Made by a program: the position numbers and the translations under genes
Notes under the pieces: generated by a model
Told to the model about the DNA's origin: nothing
Seen by the model: the letters and a program-made list of their open reading frames with translations, nothing else
Database searches by the model: none
NCBI RefSeq assembly: GCF_000002875.2
Contig: NC_009391.2
Coordinates: 1 to 64,000 of the forward strand
Direction of reading: 5' to 3'
Origin: Leishmania infantum JPCM5
Lineage: Eukaryota > Euglenozoa > Kinetoplastea > Trypanosomatida > Trypanosomatidae
Length of the DNA: 64,000 nt
Part shown: positions 10,661-21,932 of the stretch, in pieces
How the letters are laid out: every line of letters begins with the position of its first letter
Position numbering within the stretch: the first letter of the stretch is position 1

Positions 10661-11690
10661 GCAGAGGAAGTCTACTTCGCAGCTAGATGATGCTGAGATG
10701 GGAACGTTTGCCGCGCGAAACGACTGCTGTGTGTGATAGTCAACCAAGAAAGCAGCACAAAGCACCAGGAATATGTGGGAGAGAGTAGAATTTGGAGGGA
10801 AAGGTGGCGCACCTGCGCTGCGCTATAGCAGTGCGTTGGACGTCGGGGGAAGGGGTGCTGGTATGCTTGCTTGCTCTTGCTTCGTGTACGAAGAGAAAGC
10901 ACATCAAGATCAGTTTCCTTTGTGTAACTCGGTGAGCCGCTGGCATGTGAATTAGTGGCGCGATTGTGTGAGGCTGGTCGGACACGTTTTCTTGGCGCGC
11001 TGCTTCGAAGAACTATCCTTCTCAAGCACAGGGGTTTACAGTCATTTGTTTTGCAGCTGTGCGCAACGGGGGTGAATTGGATGCGCCACGCTGCAGATGG
11101 CGCAGAGCGTTTGTCGAATGCATTGCAGAACCTTTGTGCATCACCGGTGTTATACACTCTATTTGCATTTGCAACAGTAGCGTCCTTCAGGGTTTGGTGC
11201 AAAACGCATTTGGCGCGGTTTGGATCTCACATGAAAAATCATCTGTTACACCAATGGTGCTGCGTTTTCGTGGTTACGGGGGTGCCCTGAGAATGGCTCG
11301 CCTGGCATAGATTTGATATGATTTCGCGGGGCAGGGGACACGTTGTTGTTATTCCGGTGATGCAGGCCTGGTAGAAAGGGTAGTTTTCATCACAAGTGAA
11401 GACTGGCTCTGACACACAGGCAGTTTGCGCTTCTGCATGTGCCTCTTATCCCACTTCCCAGAGTGTATCTGTGGTGCCTTGAAAACATCAAGCAAGCGCT
11501 CAGGAATGATAATTCGTAAAAGGACCCTCTCTTGCATCAAATGCCCGCAGACTGTTTCACAGCAGCTGTGTGAAATCCCTGTTTTTAAGGAATCACTACG
11601 AAGTGCATCAGTGAGGACTCTTGTGCAAACGCGAGTACTGGGTTGTATGCCCTTATCTAGCGTCTCTCTCTCGAAAACTGTGTGCAGAAT
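10661..11690. other. Presumed divergent strand-switch region
   Basis: About 1 kb with no supported gene, lying between minus-strand ATG7 plus pseudogenes and the plus-strand gene cluster. In trypanosomatids such divergent switches are where RNA polymerase II transcription of both polycistronic units starts, without a conserved core promoter. G-rich plus-strand patches occur near 10795-10860. The role is inferred from gene orientation only. Confidence 0.5.
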
Positions 11691-11763
11691 ACCCTCCCTG
11701 CCTTTCCTATGTTTCTTTTCATCACTTCACTACCGGGCATCACGCAGAGCATTCTCTTGCCAG
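11691..11763 (+). promoter_or_regulatory. Trans-splice acceptor of ISY1
   Basis: A pyrimidine-rich tract (about 11691-11730) is followed by AG dinucleotides at 11746-11747 and 11762-11763. Spliced-leader addition here leaves a 5' UTR of 17 to 33 nt and places the start at the ATG at 11781, excluding upstream in-frame codons. Confidence 0.6.
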
Positions 11764-11780
11764 CCGCCTTTCGAAGTGCA

Positions 11781-12590
11781 ATGCAGGATAGACTAAGGGA
11801 AATCGAGGGCACGCTTGCCCGAACAAAGGAGCGAAAAAATACGATCCTGTACAAGCTATCTAAGCGGCGTCAAGAGGAAGAACGGCTTGCCAGGCTCGGC
11901 GTGGAAAGGCTTCCGACGAATCCAAGCGAAGTGAACGATGAAAAGGTCATTAAATATGTCCTCTTCAGGCTGAAGCAGGAGATCGGTGACAAAACGGCAC
12001 AGCTGCGAGATCAAAAGCTGCTTAGCATTGACAGAGACGGCGAGGCCGTTATTCGAGCAAAAAATGATGAAGTAAATAAACTTCTCTCTCGGAAGTATCA
12101 GTGGGAAGGGCGCCTATCCTTTCTTGCAGGTGAAGAGATCGCGCCGCGCTCGCGCAAAAAGATTTTTATTGGATGTGCCAAATATCTCCCTGAAGCGTCA
12201 GTGGCGCGAAAGCGGCAGCGTGGAGAGAGCATGCAGGAGGTGGAAGAAGATGAGGTAGCTGATAGCTCCGAGGAAGATGAGCTAGTGCCCGATCAACCGG
12301 AAACTGAGCAGCCTGCAATGCGAGATCACGACTACCTTGAAAGAGTAAAGTGGTTGGGATCCAGTGCTGCTGACATGGACTTGGTTCGGTTTGAGCGTGA
12401 GGCGGAGGCGAAAATGCGTGCAAAAGGAGATAACATTGTCTCTCGAACTGGCTCAAGCGCCCTTATTCTCTCTTACTGCAAAGAGGGAAAAGTTATGATT
12501 CCGGACGAGGACCATTTTAAGCAGCAGCTCGTAAACGATCGCAAAAAAGTGCTGCAGGAGCGTTTGAACGCGCTTCGTGGGAAAAGTTGA
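11781..12590 (+). CDS. ISY1: ISY1-like pre-mRNA splicing factor
   Basis: Homologue of ISY1, a component of the Prp19-associated spliceosome complex that acts in the nucleus near the catalytic core. At 269 aa it is close to the family length. The ISY1 signature is seen in residues 50-120: LKQEIGDKTAQLRDQ followed by DEVNKLLSRKYQWEGRL, equivalent to the conserved helix pair of the family, then an acidic low-complexity stretch (about 155-185) and a C-terminal helix. The N-terminus MQDRLREIEGTLARTKERKN is strongly helical. The frame is open 33 codons further upstream, but those lie in and before the trans-splice acceptor. Few trypanosomatid genes have cis-introns, so its main job is probably in the trans-splicing spliceosome (inference). 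Confidence 0.85.
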   Translation: MQDRLREIEGTLARTKERKNTILYKLSKRRQEEERLARLGVERLPTNPSEVNDEKVIKYVLFRLKQEIGDKTAQLRDQKLLSIDRDGEAVIRAKNDEVNKLLSRKYQWEGRLSFLAGEEIAPRSRKKIFIGCAKYLPEASVARKRQRGESMQEVEEDEVADSSEEDELVPDQPETEQPAMRDHDYLERVKWLGSSAADMDLVRFEREAEAKMRAKGDNIVSRTGSSALILSYCKEGKVMIPDEDHFKQQLVNDRKKVLQERLNALRGKS

Positions 12591-14074
<1,484 letters not shown>

Positions 14075-14614
14075 CGCTCTTGTTGTGCCAACTGTTAACG
14101 TACTGCAAGTCATGTCTCTCGCCTGCTCGTGAAAATCTTTTGCTTGCCGTTTGTTTGTCTGTATCCGTTTATTTTTCTTTTTTTTGTGTGTATGTATGCT
14201 TGCTCTTCACCTGGTGCTGTTGTTCTGCCCACCTTTCCTTGTACCATGATCCTTCACGTTTTCGCATCGGAGGCAGAAAATGCCCATGCGGTATTCCTGA
14301 ATGCTAAGAATGACCGATTCTCTTGTGCTCAACCAGAGATTTCCCGCTGTGCTGCTGCGCAAGCTGCATTTCAATGATGACTAGAGCTGTCGACGGTGCA
14401 GCCAGTGTTAATCGCCGTCTTACCTCTACTTACTCTGGATGTATTCACTTGTCGTGTAGGGCCCTTTAAATAGCTGGGTCAAGACCTCACGACATTCTTC
14501 TTGATCTCTCTCGAATCGTTACTGGCCTCTTTCGAGCACAAAGTTTTCGTTCGAAAAAGAATCATATCAGAGCCCGTTAAGAGACAAAAGCCATCTTGCT
14601 CTGTTGTGCCTTTC
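14075..14614. other. DOT1 3' flank
   Basis: No gene. T-rich stretches near 14164-14190 belong to the 3' UTR or downstream region. The stretch ends where a SIDER-like element begins. Confidence 0.45.
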
Positions 14615-15075
14615 CCCCGCCCCCATCCCGGCCGAATGCCGAGCCACTTCTGGCGGTGCGCGTGCCAAGCGCCTACGACGTGGGCGAGTGAGAGCGAGTC
14701 GTCGCTGCGGATGTCGGCGGGCGGGTCCTGGACGGCGTGGCGCCGGGGCGAGCGGCGGCAGTGAACGCGTTTGTGGTTCTCATCGGATAGGCAAAAAGTG
14801 TCCGGGCGACTCGAGCGTATGCCACACCCGGCCCTCGCACCGCCTGCTGGTGTGGGGCGCCTGAGAGCCACCCTACGGTGCGCGGGGTGGGTGGGCGGCG
14901 CTTGAGGGCACGGGCCCTCCTCGGGCGACCGGGTCGGCGCACTGCTGCAACGCGTGTCTACCGGTGCTTCGCACCACACGGATGCGGCCTGCGACAGGGT
15001 CGGGGGTGGAGCGGCGCTGGACCTCACGTTGTGCGGCAGAGAAATAGGCATGTCGAAAAGAGGAAAAAAAACTTC
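14615..15075 (+). mobile_element. SIDER-like retroposon, copy A (mosaic)
   Basis: Matches the 480-bp element at 21933 from its internal sequence CCCCGCCCCCATCCCGGCCG onward. For about 258 bp (14615-14872) it is nearly identical, with two substitutions seen. At GAGAGCCACCC similarity stops abruptly, and the remainder (14873-15050) is only faintly alignable, ending with a shared GAGAAAT-like motif and an A-rich tail (15059-15070). The first 80 bp of the full element are missing. SIDERs are short non-autonomous retroposons common in Leishmania 3' UTRs, where SIDER2 members promote mRNA decay. It sits directly in front of the M20 pseudogene. Confidence 0.7.
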
Positions 15076-15083
15076 TACTTCTG

Positions 15084-16263
15084 TTGGGGTTAGAGAAGCT
15101 GATTTCGGGTAACTTTACGTGGCGCAACTCGAAGGTCTTTGGCGTGAGTTACATCAGAGATTGCTTGGAGAGTGTCGGCGTCCAGTCCAGCGGGTCCATC
15201 GATGAGATGAAGCCCGAGACGAGTGTATTCGCGACGATTCCGTCACAGAAGGGCATGACGAAGTGCGGCATTGTGCTGAGCGGTTACTTAAACACAGTCC
15301 CAGCTGACAGGCAAAGGTAACACTCTGATTCGTTCAAGGTTGTAGCGGAGAAACGGTAGCTGCTATGGCAGCGGTACGCTTGATATGAAGGGCTTTAGTG
15401 TCGTTTAGATGGCACTCGTTCCCCAGGTCAAGGCCCAGCTCGATCGGCCAGTTTACTTTGCCTGAGCGTACGGCAAGGAAGTCGGCTGCCTGAAAGATTG
15501 TTTTCTCCCGCAGTCTGTGAAGAGCAAAGGTGCCAAGAATGATGACTGGCTTGTTGGCGAGCTCACCTCCAACGAGATGATCGTGGCGCACAAGCTTATC
15601 TGCACGTGCAAGCTACACGTGAAGAGGACGGCCGCCCACTGGTCAGGCGCGGTGACGAAGAACAGCTGCAACGCGATTGACTACGGTGCCAGGCTTGTCT
15701 TCAAGATCTGCAAGATTGCAGAGGGCATCGTGCGAAATGGAGAGAGCAACCACGTCTTCAGTGCGTCGAGCACTATCATGTCCATGAGTGTGATTCACGG
15801 CGGTATCGCTATTAAAACGATTCCCGTCCATTGCATTTTCAACTATGAGTTCTGCAACCTACCTCGAATGGCGCATGTAGATAGCCAACAATGCGCTCCT
15901 GGCTACGTTGCCAGCGATCCGCTTCCGGAGACAAAGGAGTGCAGTGGTGCTGGCATAGTCATCGAAAACCTTCTCTCCGTCCCCTCGCTCCACGACGCTC
16001 ACGAAAAAAAAATGCCTTCTGCGCTGGTTCGCGCTATGACTGGTGGCCGGGATATGCGAAAACTTGGTGGCAGCACGGAGGCTGACCAGTACACTCTTAT
16101 CGGTGTTCCTCTGATCGTCTACGGCCCTGGCAGTATCAAAGTTGCGAACCAGGAGAATGAGCTTGTCCCGAAGAAGCATTTGAATGGCTGTGGGAAGAAA
16201 CGGATCATGAACATTACGCGCAAGAATCACGATATGCAGTCCCACATGTGTGCGGCCCGATAA
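15084..16263 (+). pseudogene. M20 metallopeptidase (acetylornithine deacetylase-like) pseudogene
   Basis: Decayed zinc amidohydrolase of the M20 / ArgE family. The frame from 15090 reads LEKLISGNFTWRNS, IRDCLESVGVQSS, FATIPSQKGMTKCGIVLSGY and LNTVPAD, then breaks. The next block, SDSFKVVAEKR, leads to YGSGTLDMKGF (15362-15395), the family's second metal-binding motif, then a stop. From about 15460 it continues through AYGKEVGC, LVGELTSNEMIVAHK, VKRTAAHWSGAV, FNYEFCNLPRM and near the C-terminus STEADQYTLIGVPLIVYGPG up to the stop at 16261. The first metal site, normally GHTDVVP, is GYLNTVP here, so both the histidine and the aspartate are lost. With at least two frameshifts and stops it cannot be functional. 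Related genes occur in Leishmania, probably as the source. Confidence 0.85.
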
Positions 16264-16867
16264 CCCCTTTGATACGCTTTTTTTTTGTCAGCTCCTATCG
16301 AAGAGAAAGAAAACGTGGCGACGCTGTCGATAGCAGCACTGTAAATAGTGCCGCGATCGCGGTGCATCGTCACTTTCCTCAGCGCTCTCTTTCTACTCCT
16401 TTGCTCAACTGTACTAATCATCTCGGACGTCGGTAGTCGATGTTCGGCGTTCTATCGGCTTTGGAAAAAGAAGAAGACTATCTCTCTGGAGCTCCGCGAA
16501 TATTGCTCCACTCGGCAGCCTGCACACTGCGGGGTCGGCTGCGTGAGGCGATGTTGCCAGCACAGAGTAGCAAAGGTCCAGCATACAGGCGCCTGGAAGG
16601 CAAGCGGTCAAGTTGAGTTCCCGACTGTTTTCCTCTTCGGGAAAGATGATTATCGCTGTCCGTACTGTCTCTGACCACTTTCTTTTATTTGTGTAATGGG
16701 GACATCTGCTGCGCTTCTTCATCCTCCTTTCCTCTGCATTGCTGTGGTGGCGCCTCTTTCTTTTTTTTCTGTAGAGACCAGCCGTGCCATATGGCAGTGT
16801 TTTTGCATAGAGGCAGACTTGGAATCGCCGCGTTTCGCTTTGCAAGCACTGAGGTCTGACGTCAATC
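16264..16867. other. Intergenic region with splice acceptor
   Basis: No gene. Near the right end a T-rich tract (16752-16770) and an AG at 16773-16774 form a likely spliced-leader acceptor for the gene starting at 16868. Confidence 0.5.
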
Positions 16868-17812
16868 ATGAGCATAGATGCACTTTCCCCGTTGGTAGCC
16901 TGTGCAGCACGGGCTGTCGTGAAGAACGATGAAACAAGAACGATAGAGAGCGCCCTCGATGACCTGCAGCAGCAAATGTTTGGTGTTGAGAAATCGCACG
17001 AGATGGCCACTGAGATGATGTTGAAGCGCATACGTGAAACTCAGGTACTCTTGACCCAAGACTCAGCATCTGGCAAGAGCAGCCTGACCACTGAGCGGCT
17101 ACTGTTAGAGGCGGTGTCGACGCTTGGTGAGCTGCTGCTCAGCGCCGCTGCCGGGCAAAGGTTGCGCACCAAGACAGTGAAGCAGATGGAGGACATTATT
17201 CTTCCCATCCTTTTTCTTCGTACGAGCGTGACGCCGTCGCTGCTGAAGGCGCACGCACTGAAGGTAGCGTGGTCAAGGTTCGAATGCAGCGGGAAGACTA
17301 ACAATGAGGCGAGGGATAAATTGCGGCACATTTTCGTGTTGTGGTACCGCAACCACGGTTGGGACTTTGCACGGAGCAGCAGCGACGGGGTCGACGTATG
17401 CACGCCCACACCCAATCCTCGCGAAGGAGCCGAAAACGCAAAATCTAACCTTGAAAAAAAAACTACCTGCTGCTCACCGCCGGTGCATCCGAAGCAGCAG
17501 CGTGTGGTGCTGCGCGAGATGTCGTGGAATGCGGCAGCGCGGAAAGTCGCAACAAGCGGCATTCCGTCCTATCTGCTCACCAAACGGAGGCGGTGCGACT
17601 CCACTTATCAGCGCGACAGCCTCCCCTCCACGTGCGCTGAAGGGGGAGCTCGAAACTGCTTGCCGGCCGCAGCACAGCCGCCATCACCTACAGCCACAGA
17701 TAAAATCACATGCCAGATCAATCCGAGGATTCTCGCGTTGGACTCCCCGGTGAAGCGACGCAGACGGAATTTGACTGTTGATGTGCCGCCCTCACCCGAC
17801 CGCCCAGAATGA
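16868..17812 (+). CDS. Conserved hypothetical protein, 314 aa
   Basis: Function not recognised. The N-terminal 165 residues look like an all-helical domain: long amphipathic stretches such as RTKTVKQMEDIILPILFLR and DKLRHIFVLWYRNHGWDF. This is loosely reminiscent of small helical-bundle domains that bind peptides or the RNA polymerase II tail, but I could not match it firmly. Residues 170-314 are low-complexity, rich in S, P, R and K, with a basic run KRRRRN near the end (SPVKRRRRNLTVDVPPSPD) that could act as a nuclear localisation signal. The start ATG at 16868 follows an AG acceptor by about 95 nt. No membrane segments. Confidence 0.7.
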   Translation: MSIDALSPLVACAARAVVKNDETRTIESALDDLQQQMFGVEKSHEMATEMMLKRIRETQVLLTQDSASGKSSLTTERLLLEAVSTLGELLLSAAAGQRLRTKTVKQMEDIILPILFLRTSVTPSLLKAHALKVAWSRFECSGKTNNEARDKLRHIFVLWYRNHGWDFARSSSDGVDVCTPTPNPREGAENAKSNLEKKTTCCSPPVHPKQQRVVLREMSWNAAARKVATSGIPSYLLTKRRRCDSTYQRDSLPSTCAEGGARNCLPAAAQPPSPTATDKITCQINPRILALDSPVKRRRRNLTVDVPPSPDRPE

Positions 17813-18412
17813 GTACAAAATGAGCTCGTTCATTTGGATAGTTCGCTGGTGTATGCTCTGTGTGAGCGCACACGAGCACTTTTTGCGCATCGCGCTCACA
17901 GGATTCATAGAAGTTACTAGAGGGAAACGAAAAAAAAAAAACAGAACGGCAACGAAAATACCTTAGCAAGTGGCTCAGCAGCACAAGTGGTGGGAAGGAC
18001 GTATTCTTCTCATGTACTCACCTTGCTTTTCACCACCGCTGACTCTCTGGCGCGTAGAGCGCAAAATTCGGAGAGCAAAAAGAGCATCACGGAACAACAT
18101 AGAGGCAGAAGCCTCTTGATACCCAAATGCGGTGCGTCTCTGCTGCCTCCTACTGCAATCTCCTCCCCTGTTGGCCTCTGCGCATTCCTGTCTGTTCTTC
18201 CTCTGTACTCTGACCTTCTCTCTCTTTCCTTGTCACACCCTCCCGTCCGCTGCTGCTCGCCTTCCAACACATCGTCACAATACTCATATCCGATTTGGCG
18301 CCACCTCGCTCAGAGCGTAGGCTAAATCGCCGTATCGCTTCAGTCGAGTACCTCTTCCCTTTCTCTTTCTGTATTTTCTCTCACCCGCCGACGTCAACCT
18401 CCTGCTGCGAAA
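17813..18412. other. Intergenic region before alpha-adaptin
   Basis: No gene. An A-run at 17930-17941, then pyrimidine-rich stretches at 18180-18245 and 18349-18385 leading to the adaptin start. The likely acceptor AG lies around 18339-18346. Confidence 0.5.
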
Positions 18413-21298
18413 ATGGACATGCGAGGTCTCGCCCACTTCATTCGGGACATCCGTCGTGCAACTGGAAACAAGAAGGAGGAAGAGAGTCGCGTGGATGAGG
18501 AACTGGCCAAGATACGCGCCAAGTTCATTGAAACTAGTACGATGACGACGTACGATCGAAAGAAGTACGTGTGCAAGTTGATGTTCATCTCGATGCTCGG
18601 TTACCCCATTACCTTTGGCCATATCGAAGGCCTGAAACTCATGTCACAGGAGAGCCCGTCCGCCAAGCTCATCGGGTACCTCTCCACTTCCGTGTTGCTG
18701 AACGAAAACAGTGATCTTCTGACGCTCACCACGCACACTGTATATCGAGACCTTCTCTCGGCATCTGACTTGAGTCGCAGTCTCGCCCTCACAGCCGTCG
18801 CGAACACGGGAAGCCGCGATTTTGTAGAGGTGATGCACGAAGGCGTCTTTTCCATCATCATGGATGACAGCGTCAATCAGCACGTCCACAAGAAGGCGCT
18901 TCTGACGCTGCTGCACATTTATCGCAAGTACCCCGAGATTGTCGATCTGAATACCGTGATTCCTAAGGCGGCAGAGCTGCTTCTATCGAAACAGGACGGT
19001 GTCAGCATGTGCGCCGTGACATTTCTTAACGGCTGCATCAGCAAGGAATCGAGGCATCTTTACAGAGGCATCCCCGACAAGCTGATCCAGGTTCTGGCAC
19101 GCATCATTCTGGAAAAGCAGACGGAGCCAGGCTACGTGTACTACGGTGTCCCAGCGCCATGGCTTCAGGCGAAGCTCCTGCGGCTGCTGCAGTATTTCCC
19201 GCTTCCGTCAGAGGCTGACCAGCGCCATCGCATCATCCTCGTTCTCCGCAAGGTTGTCAAGGCGACGGAAAAGGTGCTGAAGGATGCGCAGGCGCAGCAG
19301 AAGCAGCGTGGCACGCAGAGCCGCGTCAGCGCAATGAACGCGGTGCTGTTCGAGGTGGTGTCACTGTGTATCCAGTGGGATGTCGGCTCCAAGCTGATTT
19401 TGGAGTGCGTGGCCCTCATCAGCTCCTTTCTTTCCGACAAGCGGGAGTCAAATCTGCGCTACATCGGCCTTAGCTTGCTGGCCCGGCTCAGCTTTGTGGA
19501 CGTCCCCGGCTTCGACTTTCATATGCACTGCCGTCAGCACCAGCAGCAGATCATTGTTGGGCTGCACGACTCAGACGCCTCGATTCGGAAAAAAGCGCTC
19601 GATGTTCTCGTGGCTATGTGCAACCGGAGCACCGCTGACGACATCATCAAGGAGCTCATCTCGTACCTCCCCATTGCCGCGGACCCCAACTTCAAGACGA
19701 GCCTCGTTCTCTCGATCGCGCTTCTGTCAGAGAAGTACTGCAAGGACTACAACGTGTATGTGGATATCATGCTCACAGTTGTGTCGGAGGCGGGTGACCT
19801 GTGCCCGCCAGATATCGTGCACCGCGTCGTTCAGGTTGTCGTCAACGATCCGTCCGTGCAGAAGCGTGCGGCGAACATCGTCTTCCAGGAGCTTCGGAAA
19901 AAGACAAATGTGCCAGAGGTGATGCTTCGTGTTGCTGCGTTCGTGCTCGGCGAGTTCGGCTACCAGATCGCGCTGAATGCCGAGAGCACGCCGATGGTGC
20001 AGCTCAACCTGCTGACACAGAAGCTGAGCTTCACCTCGGTGGTGACGCAGAGCATCATCATTAGCACATTTTTCAAGTTCTACACGCTCTACGACGATGT
20101 TGCGGTGCGCGAACGCATTGTGAAGACGCTGCAGGCGTACACCAACAGCCCGCACCCGGAGTTGCAGCAGCGTGCAACGGAATTCATTGCACTGGTGGAG
20201 TTTGCGCGGAGTGAGCTGCTAGAAAAGGTCTTCGAGCCCATGCCACCTTTCCGAGACGATGTGAACACTGTCATGGATCAGGTGAAGAGGCTGCAAAGCA
20301 GTGTGCAGGACATTTGGGCCCTGAAGATTCTTGAACGCGGCGTGGAGGATGTGAACCACACCGGCAAGCGCAAGTCGAAGTCGGAGTCCGCCGAGAAACA
20401 GAAGGTGCAGGCAAAGCAAGGAATAACACTGCACGATCTCTCGACTGTGTCGACAGCAGCCCCTGTGCAAGGTGACAGCACCGACCAGGCCTACGCAGAG
20501 CTTGACGCCTTGCTCGACGTGTCCCTCTCTTCCCAGGATGTGGATCGTGTTCGCAGCGTCTACGAAGAGCACCGCCGCCGCCTCTTCGAGCTTTCGCGCG
20601 CTGAAAAAGGCGTGCTCTTCTCGAACGAGTCGATCGAGCTCCAGTGTACCAAGTCAACGTACGGGGCGGACACTCGCATGACGGTGGTGGTGCGTGACAA
20701 GACAGGCAAGGGTCTCGTTCAGGTGGCAGTGGAGGTCATCCGTGCCGAGGCGGGGCTCATACTGCAGTCGCGCACAAAAGACGGAACCACTGTGGCGGCT
20801 TGGGGCACAATCGCAATCGAGTTTGCCGCCCGCTCATGCTTTGCTTTTAGAAGCCCGCCGAGTGTGCGAGTGCAGTACGCGCCGGCGTCCGGCAGCGCGC
20901 GCGTGTGCACCGACGTTCTGTCACTGCCGATCCTTCCCATGACTTTCTTCACCCCATACCAGGTAGACTCGGACGCCAACTTTAGTCGGCTGTATGAGAC
21001 AACGAGGCGGGCATCGACCTTCGCCGGCTGGCGCAAGGAGGCGTCGCCGTCGGCGAGGGTAGATGCCAACGCTCTGATGCAGTTGCTCGAGCTACAAGGG
21101 TACCGGACGAAAGTGACTGGATTGGGAGCAATCGTTGGCGCCGCCGCGTTCGCGGTGCAGCCGAAGGAGCGCGTTGAGTACGTACCTGTGGTGTGCGAGA
21201 TACAGACATCCGCAAGTGAAATGCAGGTGTTCGTGTACACCGAGTCCTCGGTGCTTCAGCATGGTGCCCTCGACACAATCAAGTTCGCCCTACAATAG
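18413..21298 (+). CDS. AP2A: AP-2 complex large subunit, alpha-adaptin
   Basis: Large subunit of the AP-2 clathrin adaptor, which selects cargo at the plasma membrane (the flagellar pocket in trypanosomatids). The N-terminus MDMRGLAHFIRDIRRATGNK and the following YVCKLMFISMLGYPITFGH match alpha- rather than gamma-adaptin, as do YYGVPAPWLQAKLLRLLQYF (about 245) and the trunk end FEPMPPFRDD (about 606). A charged, Q- and K-rich hinge (about 630-700) leads to a C-terminal ear with sandwich and platform parts (735-961), starting VLFSNESIELQC. At 961 aa it is essentially full family length and undamaged. AP-2 is absent from African trypanosomes but kept in Leishmania and T. cruzi. A second in-frame ATG at codon 3 is the only start ambiguity. 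A SIDER-like element lies in its 3' flank. Confidence 0.93.
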   Translation: MDMRGLAHFIRDIRRATGNKKEEESRVDEELAKIRAKFIETSTMTTYDRKKYVCKLMFISMLGYPITFGHIEGLKLMSQESPSAKLIGYLSTSVLLNENSDLLTLTTHTVYRDLLSASDLSRSLALTAVANTGSRDFVEVMHEGVFSIIMDDSVNQHVHKKALLTLLHIYRKYPEIVDLNTVIPKAAELLLSKQDGVSMCAVTFLNGCISKESRHLYRGIPDKLIQVLARIILEKQTEPGYVYYGVPAPWLQAKLLRLLQYFPLPSEADQRHRIILVLRKVVKATEKVLKDAQAQQKQRGTQSRVSAMNAVLFEVVSLCIQWDVGSKLILECVALISSFLSDKRESNLRYIGLSLLARLSFVDVPGFDFHMHCRQHQQQIIVGLHDSDASIRKKALDVLVAMCNRSTADDIIKELISYLPIAADPNFKTSLVLSIALLSEKYCKDYNVYVDIMLTVVSEAGDLCPPDIVHRVVQVVVNDPSVQKRAANIVFQELRKKTNVPEVMLRVAAFVLGEFGYQIALNAESTPMVQLNLLTQKLSFTSVVTQSIIISTFFKFYTLYDDVAVRERIVKTLQAYTNSPHPELQQRATEFIALVEFARSELLEKVFEPMPPFRDDVNTVMDQVKRLQSSVQDIWALKILERGVEDVNHTGKRKSKSESAEKQKVQAKQGITLHDLSTVSTAAPVQGDSTDQAYAELDALLDVSLSSQDVDRVRSVYEEHRRRLFELSRAEKGVLFSNESIELQCTKSTYGADTRMTVVVRDKTGKGLVQVAVEVIRAEAGLILQSRTKDGTTVAAWGTIAIEFAARSCFAFRSPPSVRVQYAPASGSARVCTDVLSLPILPMTFFTPYQVDSDANFSRLYETTRRASTFAGWRKEASPSARVDANALMQLLELQGYRTKVTGLGAIVGAAAFAVQPKERVEYVPVVCEIQTSASEMQVFVYTESSVLQHGALDTIKFALQ

Positions 21299-21932
21299 AC
21301 ATCGCCCGATCCCCTCCGCTACGCAGAGAGACAAGCATGCCGAGTGCTGGCAGAAAGCTTTATAAAACGAAAGGCTTCGCTGTCGCTCTTTCTCGGTCGT
21401 CTCTCCCAGTGGGTGTTTATCTCCTCTTTACAGCTCTTTTTATCGAGTGTCGTCTGGGATGGTCAGCGCTTTTCGTTGCTGTGCTGCCGGATGAGGCGAG
21501 CACCGCACTGTTGCTGCGCGTTGTCACTCATCATGATCGCTTTGTTGAGTTGTCTTTGTGCTTCTTTTTTTTTCACATGCCCTCCAGCCTGTTTTCTCTC
21601 CTGGAAGGGGAGCACGGCAGCGACGGCTGCGATCTTGGAGCAACGCGCCTGACGCGGGCGTGCAAGGGCACACGCACTCTGCCCGAGCCAATTTTTTTGG
21701 CCGTCGTTTCGACACTTAAACAGAGAAGCCCTAGGGTGTGGTTTAATTGCTTCGTGCGAGTCCAACCGTTGCACGTTGTCGTGCATTGACCTGCCGCGTG
21801 GCGCGTAAAGGAACCCGTTGCCGCGCCATGTATGTGCGTCCGGTCTGTGCTCCTGCGAGCGTTTGTCGGCTGATATCCTACCTTTTACTGCTGTCTCTAG
21901 TTCACGCCGCCCTCATGACGTGGGCACAAACA
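21299..21932. other. Alpha-adaptin 3' flank
   Basis: No gene seen. T-rich stretches near 21565 and 21690. It leads directly into the 480-bp SIDER-like element, which probably lies in the alpha-adaptin 3' UTR. Confidence 0.45.

Noticed and set aside
18413..21298. Assignment as gamma-adaptin (AP-1)
   Set aside because: The N-terminus (MRGL..FI.DIR), the YVPAPWL-type motif and the platform-type ear fit alpha-adaptin better.
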